DNA from: Kitasatospora sp. MAA4
GTDB lineage: Bacteria > Actinomycetota > Actinomycetes > Streptomycetales > Streptomycetaceae
Direction: 5' to 3'
DNA: 64,000 nt
Assembly: GCF_029893355.1 (NCBI RefSeq)
Contig: NZ_JARZAI010000003.1
Coordinates: 1 to 64,000 of the forward strand
Shown: positions 57,046-64,000 of the stretch, piece by piece
Layout of the letters: the number at the start of each line of letters is the position of its first letter
Numbering within the stretch: the stretch's first letter is position 1
Program-made: the position numbers and the translations under genes
The notes under the pieces: generated by a model
Databases searched by the model: none
The model's input: only the letters and a program-made list of their open reading frames with translations
What the model was told of the DNA's origin: nothing

Positions 57046-60035
57046 CAGTGCGCCTCGGCGGCGGTCGCCTCCACCGCGTAGTCGTACAGCGCGGCCCGGT
57101 TGGCGCGCCCGGTCTTGGCCAGCAGGCTCGCCACGTGCTTCTCCACGGTCCGCGGCGAGATGTACAGGCAGCCGGCGATCTCCTGGTTGCCCAGGCGCGA
57201 GGCGAGCAGCAGGAACACCTCGTACTCCCGCACGGTCAGCCCCTGCCGGCGCAGCCCGGCGGGCACCCCCTCGGAGCCGCTGCGCCGCTGCGGCACGCTC
57301 GCCCCGGCCCGGCGCAGCAGGTCCCGGCAGGCGCTCGCGACGGCCGGTACGGCGGCGCCGTGGAAGTACTCCTCGGCGGTGCGCAGCCACGGCACGGGGT
57401 CGCCCCAGCCGTCCGCCAGCGCGGCCTCGGCCACCAGCCGCAGGCCCAGGTGGCGGGCCATCAGGAACGGCTCGGCGGCCTCCCCGGCCTCCTGCACGGC
57501 CCGAAGCGCCTGCTCGGGCCGTCCGGCCCGGCCCTCGTGCACCGCGTGCGCCAGCCGCTCGAACTGCCGGTTCCAGAGCAGCCCGGCGGCCGGATCCGCG
57601 GTGATCGCCGCGTGCTCGTCCGGGTCCGAGCGGCCCTCGACCGCGCGCAGCAGCGGGCGCAGCCCGTAGCGCCCGTTGAGGTAGAAGACCGTCGGGTGCT
57701 TCCGCTCCCAGTCGAGCGCGTTGTCCAGCTCGGCGAGCGAGCGCTCGCGGTCCTCCTCCAGGACGGCGCAGATCGCCCGGCAGGTGCCGAAGGCCAGCGG
57801 CCGTTGCAGCGAGCGGTCGCCGTCCCAGCGGTGGAACTCGGCCAACTCCTGTTCCATCTCGCGGCGCCGGCCCTGGTGCGCGGCCAGCGCGGCCCGGGTG
57901 AGCAGCACGAACTGGTGGTTGTCGACGTTGCGCAGCCGGGCGGTGGCCGCCACGCAGCGGTCGGTGAGCTCGCGGGCCGCCGGGTAGGCCCCGCGCAGCA
58001 CGGCCTGCATGGCCATCGTCGCCTCCGCGCTGTGCATCAGCGCGAGCGCGCCGAGCCCCAGCGCCGCGCGGTGCGCCCGTTCCAGCTGGGTGGAGGAGCC
58101 GCTGCGCATGAACTCGTTGGCGCCCAGCCGCAGGAGCGCGTCCACCTGCCAGGTGGTCAGCTGGTGGCGGTTGGCCAGCGCGAGGATCCGCTCCAGGTGG
58201 GAGTCCGCCCGGTCGAAGCCGTGCCGGCGTTCCAGTAGTGCCAGCAACTGCCAGGCCTGGCAGGCGACTTCAGGTAGATCGGCGGCCTCGGCGGCGAGTG
58301 CGGCGCGGCGCGCGAGCTGCTCGGCCTGCTCGGTGCGGTCGCCGCCGTCCGCAGCCGGCTCGCCACCGGCAGCTGGCTCACCGCCCGCAGGCCGCGGCAC
58401 CAGGACCAGATGGGCCTCGACCACGTCGATCGCCGGGGTGTGCGAGGCGCTGTCGAACCGTCCGAGCAGACCGCGGACGTACGCCACCCGGGCCGCCGCG
58501 TCCTCCAGGCGCAGGGCGGTGACCGCGGCCCAGGCCAGCCGGGTGTGCAGGGCGGCGGACCGGGCGTCGTCCAGCGCGCCGGGCCCGGTCAGCGGCAGGG
58601 TGTCGGCCAGTGCCAGCGCCTGGTCCAGTCGGCCCGTCTCGACCAGGGTGTAGACCAGCCGCTCCAGCACCGAGGCGGCCCCCGCGGTGGCCTGCGAGCC
58701 GGCCATCAGCTCGTGCGCGCGCTCCAGCAGGGCGACGGCGGAGGCGACCGCGCCGCCGTCCAGCGCGGCCCGGCCGGCCTCGGCGAAGAGCAGCCCGGCG
58801 GCCCGGGCGTCCCCGGCGGCCAGGCGCAGCACCGCGACCCGCTGGCACCAGTCGCCGGGCAGCCCGGGGTGGGCCCGCTCGATCGCGTCGGCCGCCCGCT
58901 GGGCGATCGCGGCGCGCTCCATCGGGAGCAGCCCGGCGAGCAGGGCCTCGGTGGTCAGCGCGTGCCGGAACTCGTAGTAGTCGGCCACCGGCCCGCTGGG
59001 CGAGATCAGTTGGGCGTCGATGCCGGCCCGCAGGTGGACCAGCAGGCTGCGGTCGTCCAGCCCGGTGACCAACTGGAGGACGGGCAGCGCGAAGCGGCGT
59101 CCGAGCACGGCCGCGACGTGCAGGAAGTCGCGGTCGGCCGGGTCGAGTCGGGCGGTCCGCTGGGCGACGCTGTGCACGACCGTGGTCGGCACGTCGATGC
59201 CGAGGTCCCCGCAGACCCGCCAGCCGTCGGTGTCGCCGCGCAGCACGTCCGCGCTGACCATCCCGCTGAGCAGCTCCTCGACGACGAACGGGTTGCCCTC
59301 GGAGTCCCTGACCAGCTTGTCGGTCACCTCGCGGGGGAGCTGTCCGGCCTCCGCGCCGAGGCAGGACTCGGCCAGCAACCGCACGTCCGCCGGTCCCAGC
59401 GGCCGCAGTTCGATCAGGGCGGCCGCGCGGCGCCGACCGGCCGCGCGGGCCAGTTCGCCGGCCGGCCCGCTCGTGGCGCGCAGCGTGACCAGCAGGAAGA
59501 CCGGCAGGCCGGACAGGTTGTCGACCAGGTACTCGATGACGGCCAGGGTCTCGGCGTCGGCGTCGTGCAGGTCCTCGATGACGAGCAGGCAGCCGGGTTC
59601 CTGGCGGGAGGTCAGATCGTGCCCGACCGCGGCCAGCAGCCGCAGTACGGCCTCGGCCGTCTCCAGCACCGAGACGCCGGCGGTGGTCGGCGAGGCGCTC
59701 CGCCACTCCGGCACCAGCTCCGCCAACGCGGGCCGGTAGGCCATGAGTTCGGGATCCTGCGGCAGCCCGCCGATCCGGAAGAGCGAGAGCAGCGCCTCGG
59801 CGACGGGGCGAAACGGCATGGTGGCGCCGGTGGTGCTGCCGCGCCCGCGCAGCACCGCCATGCCGTCGGCGAACGCGCGAAATGCGCAGGCGGACGCCAG
59901 CCGTGACTTCCCGATGCCCGCGTCACCGAACAGGAAGACCGCCCGGCCCTCGCCCCGGCGGGCGGCGGCCAGGCCCCCGTCGAGGTGCGCGAGCTCATCG
60001 TCGCGCCCGACCAGCACCGGCGAAGTGATGAGCAT
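57045..60035 (-). CDS. Large LuxR-family (LAL) transcriptional regulator
   Basis: 996 residues. N-terminal AAA/NACHT-like ATPase with VGRDDELAHLDGGL and Walker A LFGDAGIGKSRLA (about 37-49), LLVIEDLHDADAETLAV as Walker B; a long TPR-like helical middle; C-terminal LuxR helix-turn-helix LTVREYEVFLLLASRLGNQEIAGCLYISPRTVEKHVASLLAKTGRANRAAL. Typical of pathway activators in secondary-metabolite clusters. TAGCCT 6 nt before the ATG suggests a leaderless start. It follows the precursor-like gene by 68 bp and probably controls this cluster. Confidence 0.9.
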   Translation of the reverse strand: MLITSPVLVGRDDELAHLDGGLAAARRGEGRAVFLFGDAGIGKSRLASACAFRAFADGMAVLRGRGSTTGATMPFRPVAEALLSLFRIGGLPQDPELMAYRPALAELVPEWRSASPTTAGVSVLETAEAVLRLLAAVGHDLTSRQEPGCLLVIEDLHDADAETLAVIEYLVDNLSGLPVFLLVTLRATSGPAGELARAAGRRRAAALIELRPLGPADVRLLAESCLGAEAGQLPREVTDKLVRDSEGNPFVVEELLSGMVSADVLRGDTDGWRVCGDLGIDVPTTVVHSVAQRTARLDPADRDFLHVAAVLGRRFALPVLQLVTGLDDRSLLVHLRAGIDAQLISPSGPVADYYEFRHALTTEALLAGLLPMERAAIAQRAADAIERAHPGLPGDWCQRVAVLRLAAGDARAAGLLFAEAGRAALDGGAVASAVALLERAHELMAGSQATAGAASVLERLVYTLVETGRLDQALALADTLPLTGPGALDDARSAALHTRLAWAAVTALRLEDAAARVAYVRGLLGRFDSASHTPAIDVVEAHLVLVPRPAGGEPAAGGEPAADGGDRTEQAEQLARRAALAAEAADLPEVACQAWQLLALLERRHGFDRADSHLERILALANRHQLTTWQVDALLRLGANEFMRSGSSTQLERAHRAALGLGALALMHSAEATMAMQAVLRGAYPAARELTDRCVAATARLRNVDNHQFVLLTRAALAAHQGRRREMEQELAEFHRWDGDRSLQRPLAFGTCRAICAVLEEDRERSLAELDNALDWERKHPTVFYLNGRYGLRPLLRAVEGRSDPDEHAAITADPAAGLLWNRQFERLAHAVHEGRAGRPEQALRAVQEAGEAAEPFLMARHLGLRLVAEAALADGWGDPVPWLRTAEEYFHGAAVPAVASACRDLLRRAGASVPQRRSGSEGVPAGLRRQGLTVREYEVFLLLASRLGNQEIAGCLYISPRTVEKHVASLLAKTGRANRAALYDYAVEATAAEAH

Positions 60036-60103
60036 GGCCGGAGGCTATCGTCCGGAAAGCGGATCCGCCACGGTGCCCTTCTCCGCGGACGCCGCACTGT
60101 CCG

Positions 60104-60313
60104 TCAGGCGGGGCCCGAGACGCTGGTCACGGTCATCTGACTCGCGAACAGGGCCGCCCCCGCGGCCAGTCCGCCAAGTCCCGTCAGCAGCGCGGCCCGG
60201 CGCAGTGCGCGGGTGCTCTCGCCGGCCCTGATCTCCCCGGACGGGTGGTCGGTGACCGCGGCCTCGCGGGCCTCGGGGTCCTTCCAGAACCTGACCAGTT
60301 CGTCGTTCTCCAT
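60104..60313 (-). CDS. Class II lanthipeptide precursor-like peptide (mersacidin-type leader, Cys-less)
   Basis: 69 residues with a strong ribosome site AGGAGGA 7 nt before the ATG. The N-terminus MENDELVRFWKDPEAREA and HPSGEIR match leaders of the mersacidin/lichenicidin group (WKDPxxR...HPxG). It lies 72 bp downstream of lanM in the same direction. The C-terminal part has a double Gly in LLTGLGGLAAG followed by a stretch ending ASQMTVTSVSGPA, with five Ser/Thr after the GG but no Cys, so lanthionine rings cannot form. It may yield a dehydrated peptide, or be a small membrane protein. Leader match visible; product inferred. Confidence 0.6.
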   Translation of the reverse strand: MENDELVRFWKDPEAREAAVTDHPSGEIRAGESTRALRRAALLTGLGGLAAGAALFASQMTVTSVSGPA

Positions 60314-60385
60314 TGCACGTCCTCCTGTTGGGCGGTCGCGGCGGGTGGGCCGCGATCTCTGCGGAGCGGCGCGGGGTCGCGTCGC

Positions 60386-63300
60386 TCAGCTGTTCGGTGG
60401 CTGCAGAAGCAGTACCGAGGGTATCCGGGAGCCGAATCCGAGCCGCAGCAGCCCGTGTCCGATACCGGCCAGGCCGGTCAGCAGCCCAGGGCTGCTCACC
60501 CCGCCGGGGGTGCCGCAGCGCGGGCCGAAGCGGTCGAGCGCGGCCAGCAGGGCGCCGGCCCGGGCGACGGCGGGTCCGGCCAGACCGGGCCCGCCGCCCG
60601 AGGCGGTCAGCAGCAGTTCGAGCCGGCCCGACTCGCCGTGGCACAGGCTGTGGTCGGGCAGCGGGTCCAGTGCGGCGAGCCCGGCCGTGGCGCCGGCCAG
60701 CCGGGTGACCAGCTCGGGGTCGGCCAGGGCGGCGCCGCTGTCGGCCAGCGCCAGGGCGGTGCCGGTCAGACCGTTGCACCAGCCGGGATCGTCCGCCACC
60801 CCGCGCATGATCCCGCGGGTCAGCCGGTGCAGGCCGGCCTCGGTGTAGGCCGGGCCGCCGCCCGCCTCGGCGAAGCGCAGCAGGGCCCAGCCGACGCCGG
60901 CCGCGCCGTCGGCGAAGCCGTCGGGTATCGGCTCGTCGGCCGGGCGGGCGAGCAGCTGCCGGGCGCAGACCTCGGCGGTGTCGGCGGCCTGGGTCAGCCC
61001 GGTCGCCCGGTGGACGGCGAGCATCGCGGCGAGGGAGCCGGCCAGGCCGGTCAGCACCCCGGCGTCGGGGGCGGCGCCGCCGTCCCGGTGGCTGTCCTGG
61101 TCGAGCCGGACGCCGAGCGCGGTGAGCCGGACCGCCTCCGCGGCCCAGTCGGCGATCTCCCGGTCCGCCAGCAGGCCGGCCAGATGGCTGAGGGCGTAGG
61201 CGATGCCGCCCAGCCCCTCGAAGCCGCCGCAGCCGACGGCCGACAGGTGCTCGGGGTGCGCGGCGAGCGCGGCCAGCACCTCGGGGATCGGGCGCAGCGC
61301 CCGGCGGGCCACCGCCGCGTACCGCTCGGTCCCGGTCAGGTCGGCCAGTTGGGCGAGGAAGAGCGCCGTGCCGCAGTAGCCGCCGGCCAGGCCCGCGCCC
61401 TGCGGCAGGATCGCCCAGTGCTGCTGCTCGATCGCTTCCAGGGTCAGCCAGTTGACCCGGCGCTGGTCGTCGTGGGCGCCGGCCAGGATCTGGTCGGCGA
61501 TGCCGCAGGCGGCGGCCAGCAGGTGTTCGGGATCGGGGACGACCGCGTCCCGGTGGCCCGGCAGCGGGGTGCCGGGCCGGTGGCCGTTGCCGGTGCTGCG
61601 GGTGGCGAGGGCGGCCCGGATGATCCACTCCTGGTCGTAGCGGTCGGTCCGGCCCATCTCGCCCAGTCGGCGGGTGACCCGGTCGAGGCCGCTCTCGGCG
61701 TAGCCGGCGCCGGTGCGGCGGCCGGCGATGCTCGGCGTGCTCGCCGCCGGGTGCCCGGTCAGCAGCGGGATGTCGCCGGCCCACAGCTCGTCCAACTCGG
61801 CGGAGACCAGCGGCCAGCGGGCCGGGTCGCCGGCCGACTCGCGCCACAGCAGGTCGAGCAGCCGGTCCCGGTCGAGGGCGTCGCGCAGGACGTCGGGGTG
61901 GGTCGACTCGTCCAGGAGCGCGGAGTAGAGCCGGGTGTTGCGGGCCACCACTCGGGTCCGGTCCTGCGTGAAGCGGGACAGCAGGCCGTCCGGGCCGGTG
62001 AGTTCGCGGCGGTGGGCGGTGATCGCGTCGTAGCCGGCCCGGAATCCGGCGAGCAGCGACTCGGTGTGCGCGGCCGGGTCGGCGTCGCGGCCGTCCAGCC
62101 TGGGGCGGTTGGCGGCGCCGGCGAACACCGCGGGCCTGCGGACCAGTTGCATCTCGTCGGTGGCCGGCGCCACCCAGCCCACGGCGTCGACCGGCAGCGG
62201 CGCGCCCTTGTCGCCGCCGAGGCCGGAGACGTCCCAGCTGCCGCGCTCGCCGACCAGCAGGTGCGGCAGCAGCGCTATCCGGTACACCGAGGACTCCAGG
62301 GCCCGCAGCGCCGGGTCGGCCGCCAGCTGTTCGGGCAGCGCGAGGACCGGGTGGAAGAGCGTCTCCAGGTCCACCAGCACCGGCTGGTCCGCGCAGGCGA
62401 CCAGGTTCTCGTGGTGGATGTCCGTGCCGCCGAGGGTGTGCAGCAGGGCGAGCAGCGCGCCGAGGCGGTGGTAGAACAGCTCGACCTGGGCGGCCTGTTC
62501 GCAGGGTTCGGCGGCGGCGAACTCCGCCCAGCCGTAGTCGGCCCGCTCCAGGACCGCCAGGGTGCGCAGCCCGAGCCCGGGCAGCCGGGCGTTGAGCCAG
62601 CGGACGGCGTCGTTGAAGTGCCCGTGCACGCCGAGCGGGCGCGGCTTGTAGACCAGCCGGGCGCCGGACGCGAAGTCCAGCAGGGCCACCGCGCGGCCGC
62701 GTTGGTGGCTGTCCCCGATGCCCGCATCGATCCCGGTCAGCCGTCCGGGGCGGGCGCCCAGCAGGCCTTCGCGGACCAGCGCGTCGCGGTCGGCGCACAG
62801 CCGGGTCAGCAGCTCCGTCCAGGCAGCCACGGCGTGTTCGCAGGTCTGCGCCAACAGCCGGGCCAGTACGGCGTATTCGGTGAGCAGCGCGGTCAGTCCA
62901 GCCTGCTCGGAGGACTGCCGGACGAAGTCGGCGAAGCGCTCCTCGGGGGTCTGCCCGGCCAGCCGGCCGGTCACCCGCAGGACGTTCAGTTCGAGCACCA
63001 GGGTGCGCCGGGCGAGCCGGACCAGCGCCGCGGCCAACCGCTCGGTGAAGCAGGCGCGGACCGCCCGCAGGTCGGCTGTCCGCTGGGCGCCGGCCCGGTG
63101 CGCGGCGGCCAGCAGCCGGTCGGCGGCCTCCTCGGTGAACGGCGCCAGGACGGTGGCGAAGCCCTCGTCCCAACTGCGGCAGGGCGCCGGGGCCTCCACC
63201 CGGTCGGGGGCGGCGGCGAGCACCCGGTCGGCCGACCGGGCCCACCCGGGCCGGTCGATCCGCGCGGCCAGCGCCGCCGGGTCCTCGTCCAGCAGCGCGC

Positions 63301-63535
63301 GCAGCCCGTCCTCGGCCAGTCCCGCCGCGGCCAGCCGGGCCTCGAACAGGCCCGCCTCGGCGGCGAAGTCCTCCCGCCAGCGCGCCAGTCGGTGGTCGGC
63401 CCGGCGCTGCCCGGCCGGCAGGTCGGCGGGCCGCCCGGTCGCCGGTCCGCCCAGCCGTTCGGCGAGCGCCACCCCTCTGGTCCACCAGGGCAGCGGCTGC
63501 TCCCGCTCGTTGTCGGACGCCCCCGCGATGTTCAT
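60386..63535 (-). CDS. lanM: Class II lanthipeptide synthetase LanM
   Basis: 1049 residues, usual LanM size. N-terminal dehydratase (DUF4135) with LVYKPRPLGVHGHFNDAVRWLN, GTDIHHENLVACADQPVLVDLETLFHP; C-terminal LanC-like cyclase with GGYCGTALFLAQL, zinc ligands in WCNGLTGTALAL and LCHGESGRLELL. All expected catalytic features are visible. It phosphorylates and eliminates Ser/Thr, then couples Cys. ATG 63535 is preferred (CATCCT 7 nt upstream, leaderless); ATG 63571 is an alternative. Divergent from the SARP gene. Confidence 0.92.
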   Translation of the reverse strand: MNIAGASDNEREQPLPWWTRGVALAERLGGPATGRPADLPAGQRRADHRLARWREDFAAEAGLFEARLAAAGLAEDGLRALLDEDPAALAARIDRPGWARSADRVLAAAPDRVEAPAPCRSWDEGFATVLAPFTEEAADRLLAAAHRAGAQRTADLRAVRACFTERLAAALVRLARRTLVLELNVLRVTGRLAGQTPEERFADFVRQSSEQAGLTALLTEYAVLARLLAQTCEHAVAAWTELLTRLCADRDALVREGLLGARPGRLTGIDAGIGDSHQRGRAVALLDFASGARLVYKPRPLGVHGHFNDAVRWLNARLPGLGLRTLAVLERADYGWAEFAAAEPCEQAAQVELFYHRLGALLALLHTLGGTDIHHENLVACADQPVLVDLETLFHPVLALPEQLAADPALRALESSVYRIALLPHLLVGERGSWDVSGLGGDKGAPLPVDAVGWVAPATDEMQLVRRPAVFAGAANRPRLDGRDADPAAHTESLLAGFRAGYDAITAHRRELTGPDGLLSRFTQDRTRVVARNTRLYSALLDESTHPDVLRDALDRDRLLDLLWRESAGDPARWPLVSAELDELWAGDIPLLTGHPAASTPSIAGRRTGAGYAESGLDRVTRRLGEMGRTDRYDQEWIIRAALATRSTGNGHRPGTPLPGHRDAVVPDPEHLLAAACGIADQILAGAHDDQRRVNWLTLEAIEQQHWAILPQGAGLAGGYCGTALFLAQLADLTGTERYAAVARRALRPIPEVLAALAAHPEHLSAVGCGGFEGLGGIAYALSHLAGLLADREIADWAAEAVRLTALGVRLDQDSHRDGGAAPDAGVLTGLAGSLAAMLAVHRATGLTQAADTAEVCARQLLARPADEPIPDGFADGAAGVGWALLRFAEAGGGPAYTEAGLHRLTRGIMRGVADDPGWCNGLTGTALALADSGAALADPELVTRLAGATAGLAALDPLPDHSLCHGESGRLELLLTASGGGPGLAGPAVARAGALLAALDRFGPRCGTPGGVSSPGLLTGLAGIGHGLLRLGFGSRIPSVLLLQPPNS

Positions 63536-63568
63536 GGTCGACAGGATGTCACCGATGCATTGGGACGA

Positions 63569-63660
63569 CATGGGGGTCGGCCCCCAGGTTCCTGCCGTCG
63601 CGGCGCCGGTGTACGGCCGGTGCCGGTACGCCGGGGTGAATCTGGGGGCCGGACCCCATG
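63569..63660. promoter_or_regulatory. Paired palindromic operators between lanM and the SARP gene
   Basis: An imperfect 19-bp inverted repeat at 63569-63587 and 63642-63660. Each arm is itself near-palindromic; the left is TGGGGG-TCGG-CCCCCA (63571-63586) and the right TGGGGGCCGGACCCCA. They sit in the divergent promoter region; candidate sites for the LAL regulator or SARP. Confidence 0.5.
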
Positions 63661-63693
63661 GGAAGCCGGTCGAGTGGGATTCAAGCTCGGGGT

Positions 63694-64000
63694 ATGAATC
63701 CGAACGTGGCAGAGGTGGGCATCAACGTGCTGGGACCGGTCGAGGCGACGGTCCGCGGCACCAGGGCACCACTGGGCGGGCGTCGTCCCAAGGCCGTGCT
63801 GGTGGCGCTGCTGCTGGCGCACGGCAGGCTGGTCGGCGAGGAGCAGATCATCGACGCGGTCTGGGAGGGCCACCCGCCGGACAAGCCGCGGCAGACCCTG
63901 CACACCTACGTCGCGGACCTGCGGCGCGCGCTGGAGCCGGACCGCCGGGCCCGTCAGCAGTCCACCGTGCTGGTGCGGCACGCCGCCGGCTACGCGCTGG
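63694..64000 (+). CDS. SARP-family (AfsR/DnrI type) regulator, N-terminal part, cut by window end
   Basis: 102 codons open to the window edge. INVLGPVEATVRGTRAPLGG, RRPKAVLVALLLAHGRLVGEEQIIDAVWEG and PRQTLHTYVADLRRALEP form the OmpR-like winged helix of SARPs; the transcriptional-activation BTAD domain would follow. GTG at 63706 or 63715 are alternative starts. SARPs activate antibiotic and RiPP clusters; here it is divergent from lanM. Confidence 0.85.
   Translation, partial: MNPNVAEVGINVLGPVEATVRGTRAPLGGRRPKAVLVALLLAHGRLVGEEQIIDAVWEGHPPDKPRQTLHTYVADLRRALEPDRRARQQSTVLVRHAAGYAL

Noticed and set aside
60045..63485. A very long minus-strand open frame overlapping lanM and the precursor gene in another phase
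   Set aside because: It is Arg/Pro/Gly-rich with no domains. It is a shadow of lanM caused by high GC; lanM in its own frame has full family motifs.

Overview
The window is high-GC actinobacterial DNA, most probably from Streptomyces or a close relative such as Kitasatospora. The evidence is the strong G/C third-position bias, frequent GTG starts, many leaderless promoters (a TANNNT box 6-8 nt before the start codon), the Hen1/Pnkp pair, the tig-clpP1-clpP2-clpX-valS order, ngcEFG, a large LuxR (LAL) regulator and a SARP.

Layout. 1-350: 3' end of 23S rRNA, 5S rRNA and the rRNA operon terminator. 429-1130: a lone ABC ATPase. 1307-7890: a sulfur-scavenging island with a Cys-containing leader peptide of the LHVDL type (too short for ordinary gene calling), an SsuABC/TauABC-like importer and a TauD-type dioxygenase; convergent to it are a flavin monooxygenase and a ROK regulator. 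8103-16304: a potassium-homeostasis island with KdpD/KdpE but no kdpFABC beside it, an OB-fold/DUF3159 pair, two TrkA-type proteins and a KimA-like APC transporter, followed by a TRAM-type RNA methyltransferase. 18069-18745: an RHH/degenerate-Fic toxin-antitoxin pair. 18760-20157: a TnpB-only IS200/IS605-type element lying directly against an RlmA-like rRNA methyltransferase gene. 21120-23838: an AAA ATPase, a MazG-like pyrophosphohydrolase, two DnaA boxes, and a conserved hypothetical gene overlapped by an antisense small gene. 24120-29473: dapD divergent from the RNA-repair operon hen1-pnkp. 29655-34013: argF, a PIN-domain gene, and acnA behind two tandem operators. 34448-37851: ngcEFG (GlcNAc/chitobiose import). 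37911-46228: pepN, amino acid permease, bioY, rpiB, eis-like acetyltransferase, PP2C phosphatase. A 160-bp MITE-like element sits exactly in the PP2C stop codon. 47929-53202: tRNA-Gly, tRNA-Pro, trigger factor and the ClpP1P2/ClpX protease, with two candidate ClgR boxes. 53284-56999: a Pro/Gln-rich membrane protein and valS. 57045-64000: the edge of a class II lanthipeptide-like cluster: LAL regulator, a precursor-like small gene with a mersacidin-type leader but no Cys, LanM, and a divergent SARP cut off by the window end.

How parts work together. The sulfur island would import sulfonates and release sulfite oxidatively when cysteine is low. The Kdp/TrkA/KimA island senses and supplies K+. 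Hen1 and Pnkp repair and methyl-protect cleaved RNA. Trigger factor and ClpXP form a folding/proteolysis block. The most unusual items are the Cys-less lanthipeptide-like precursor beside an apparently intact LanM, the cysteine leader peptide, the stop-codon MITE, and the TnpB element whose predicted guide overlaps the start of the neighbouring gene.
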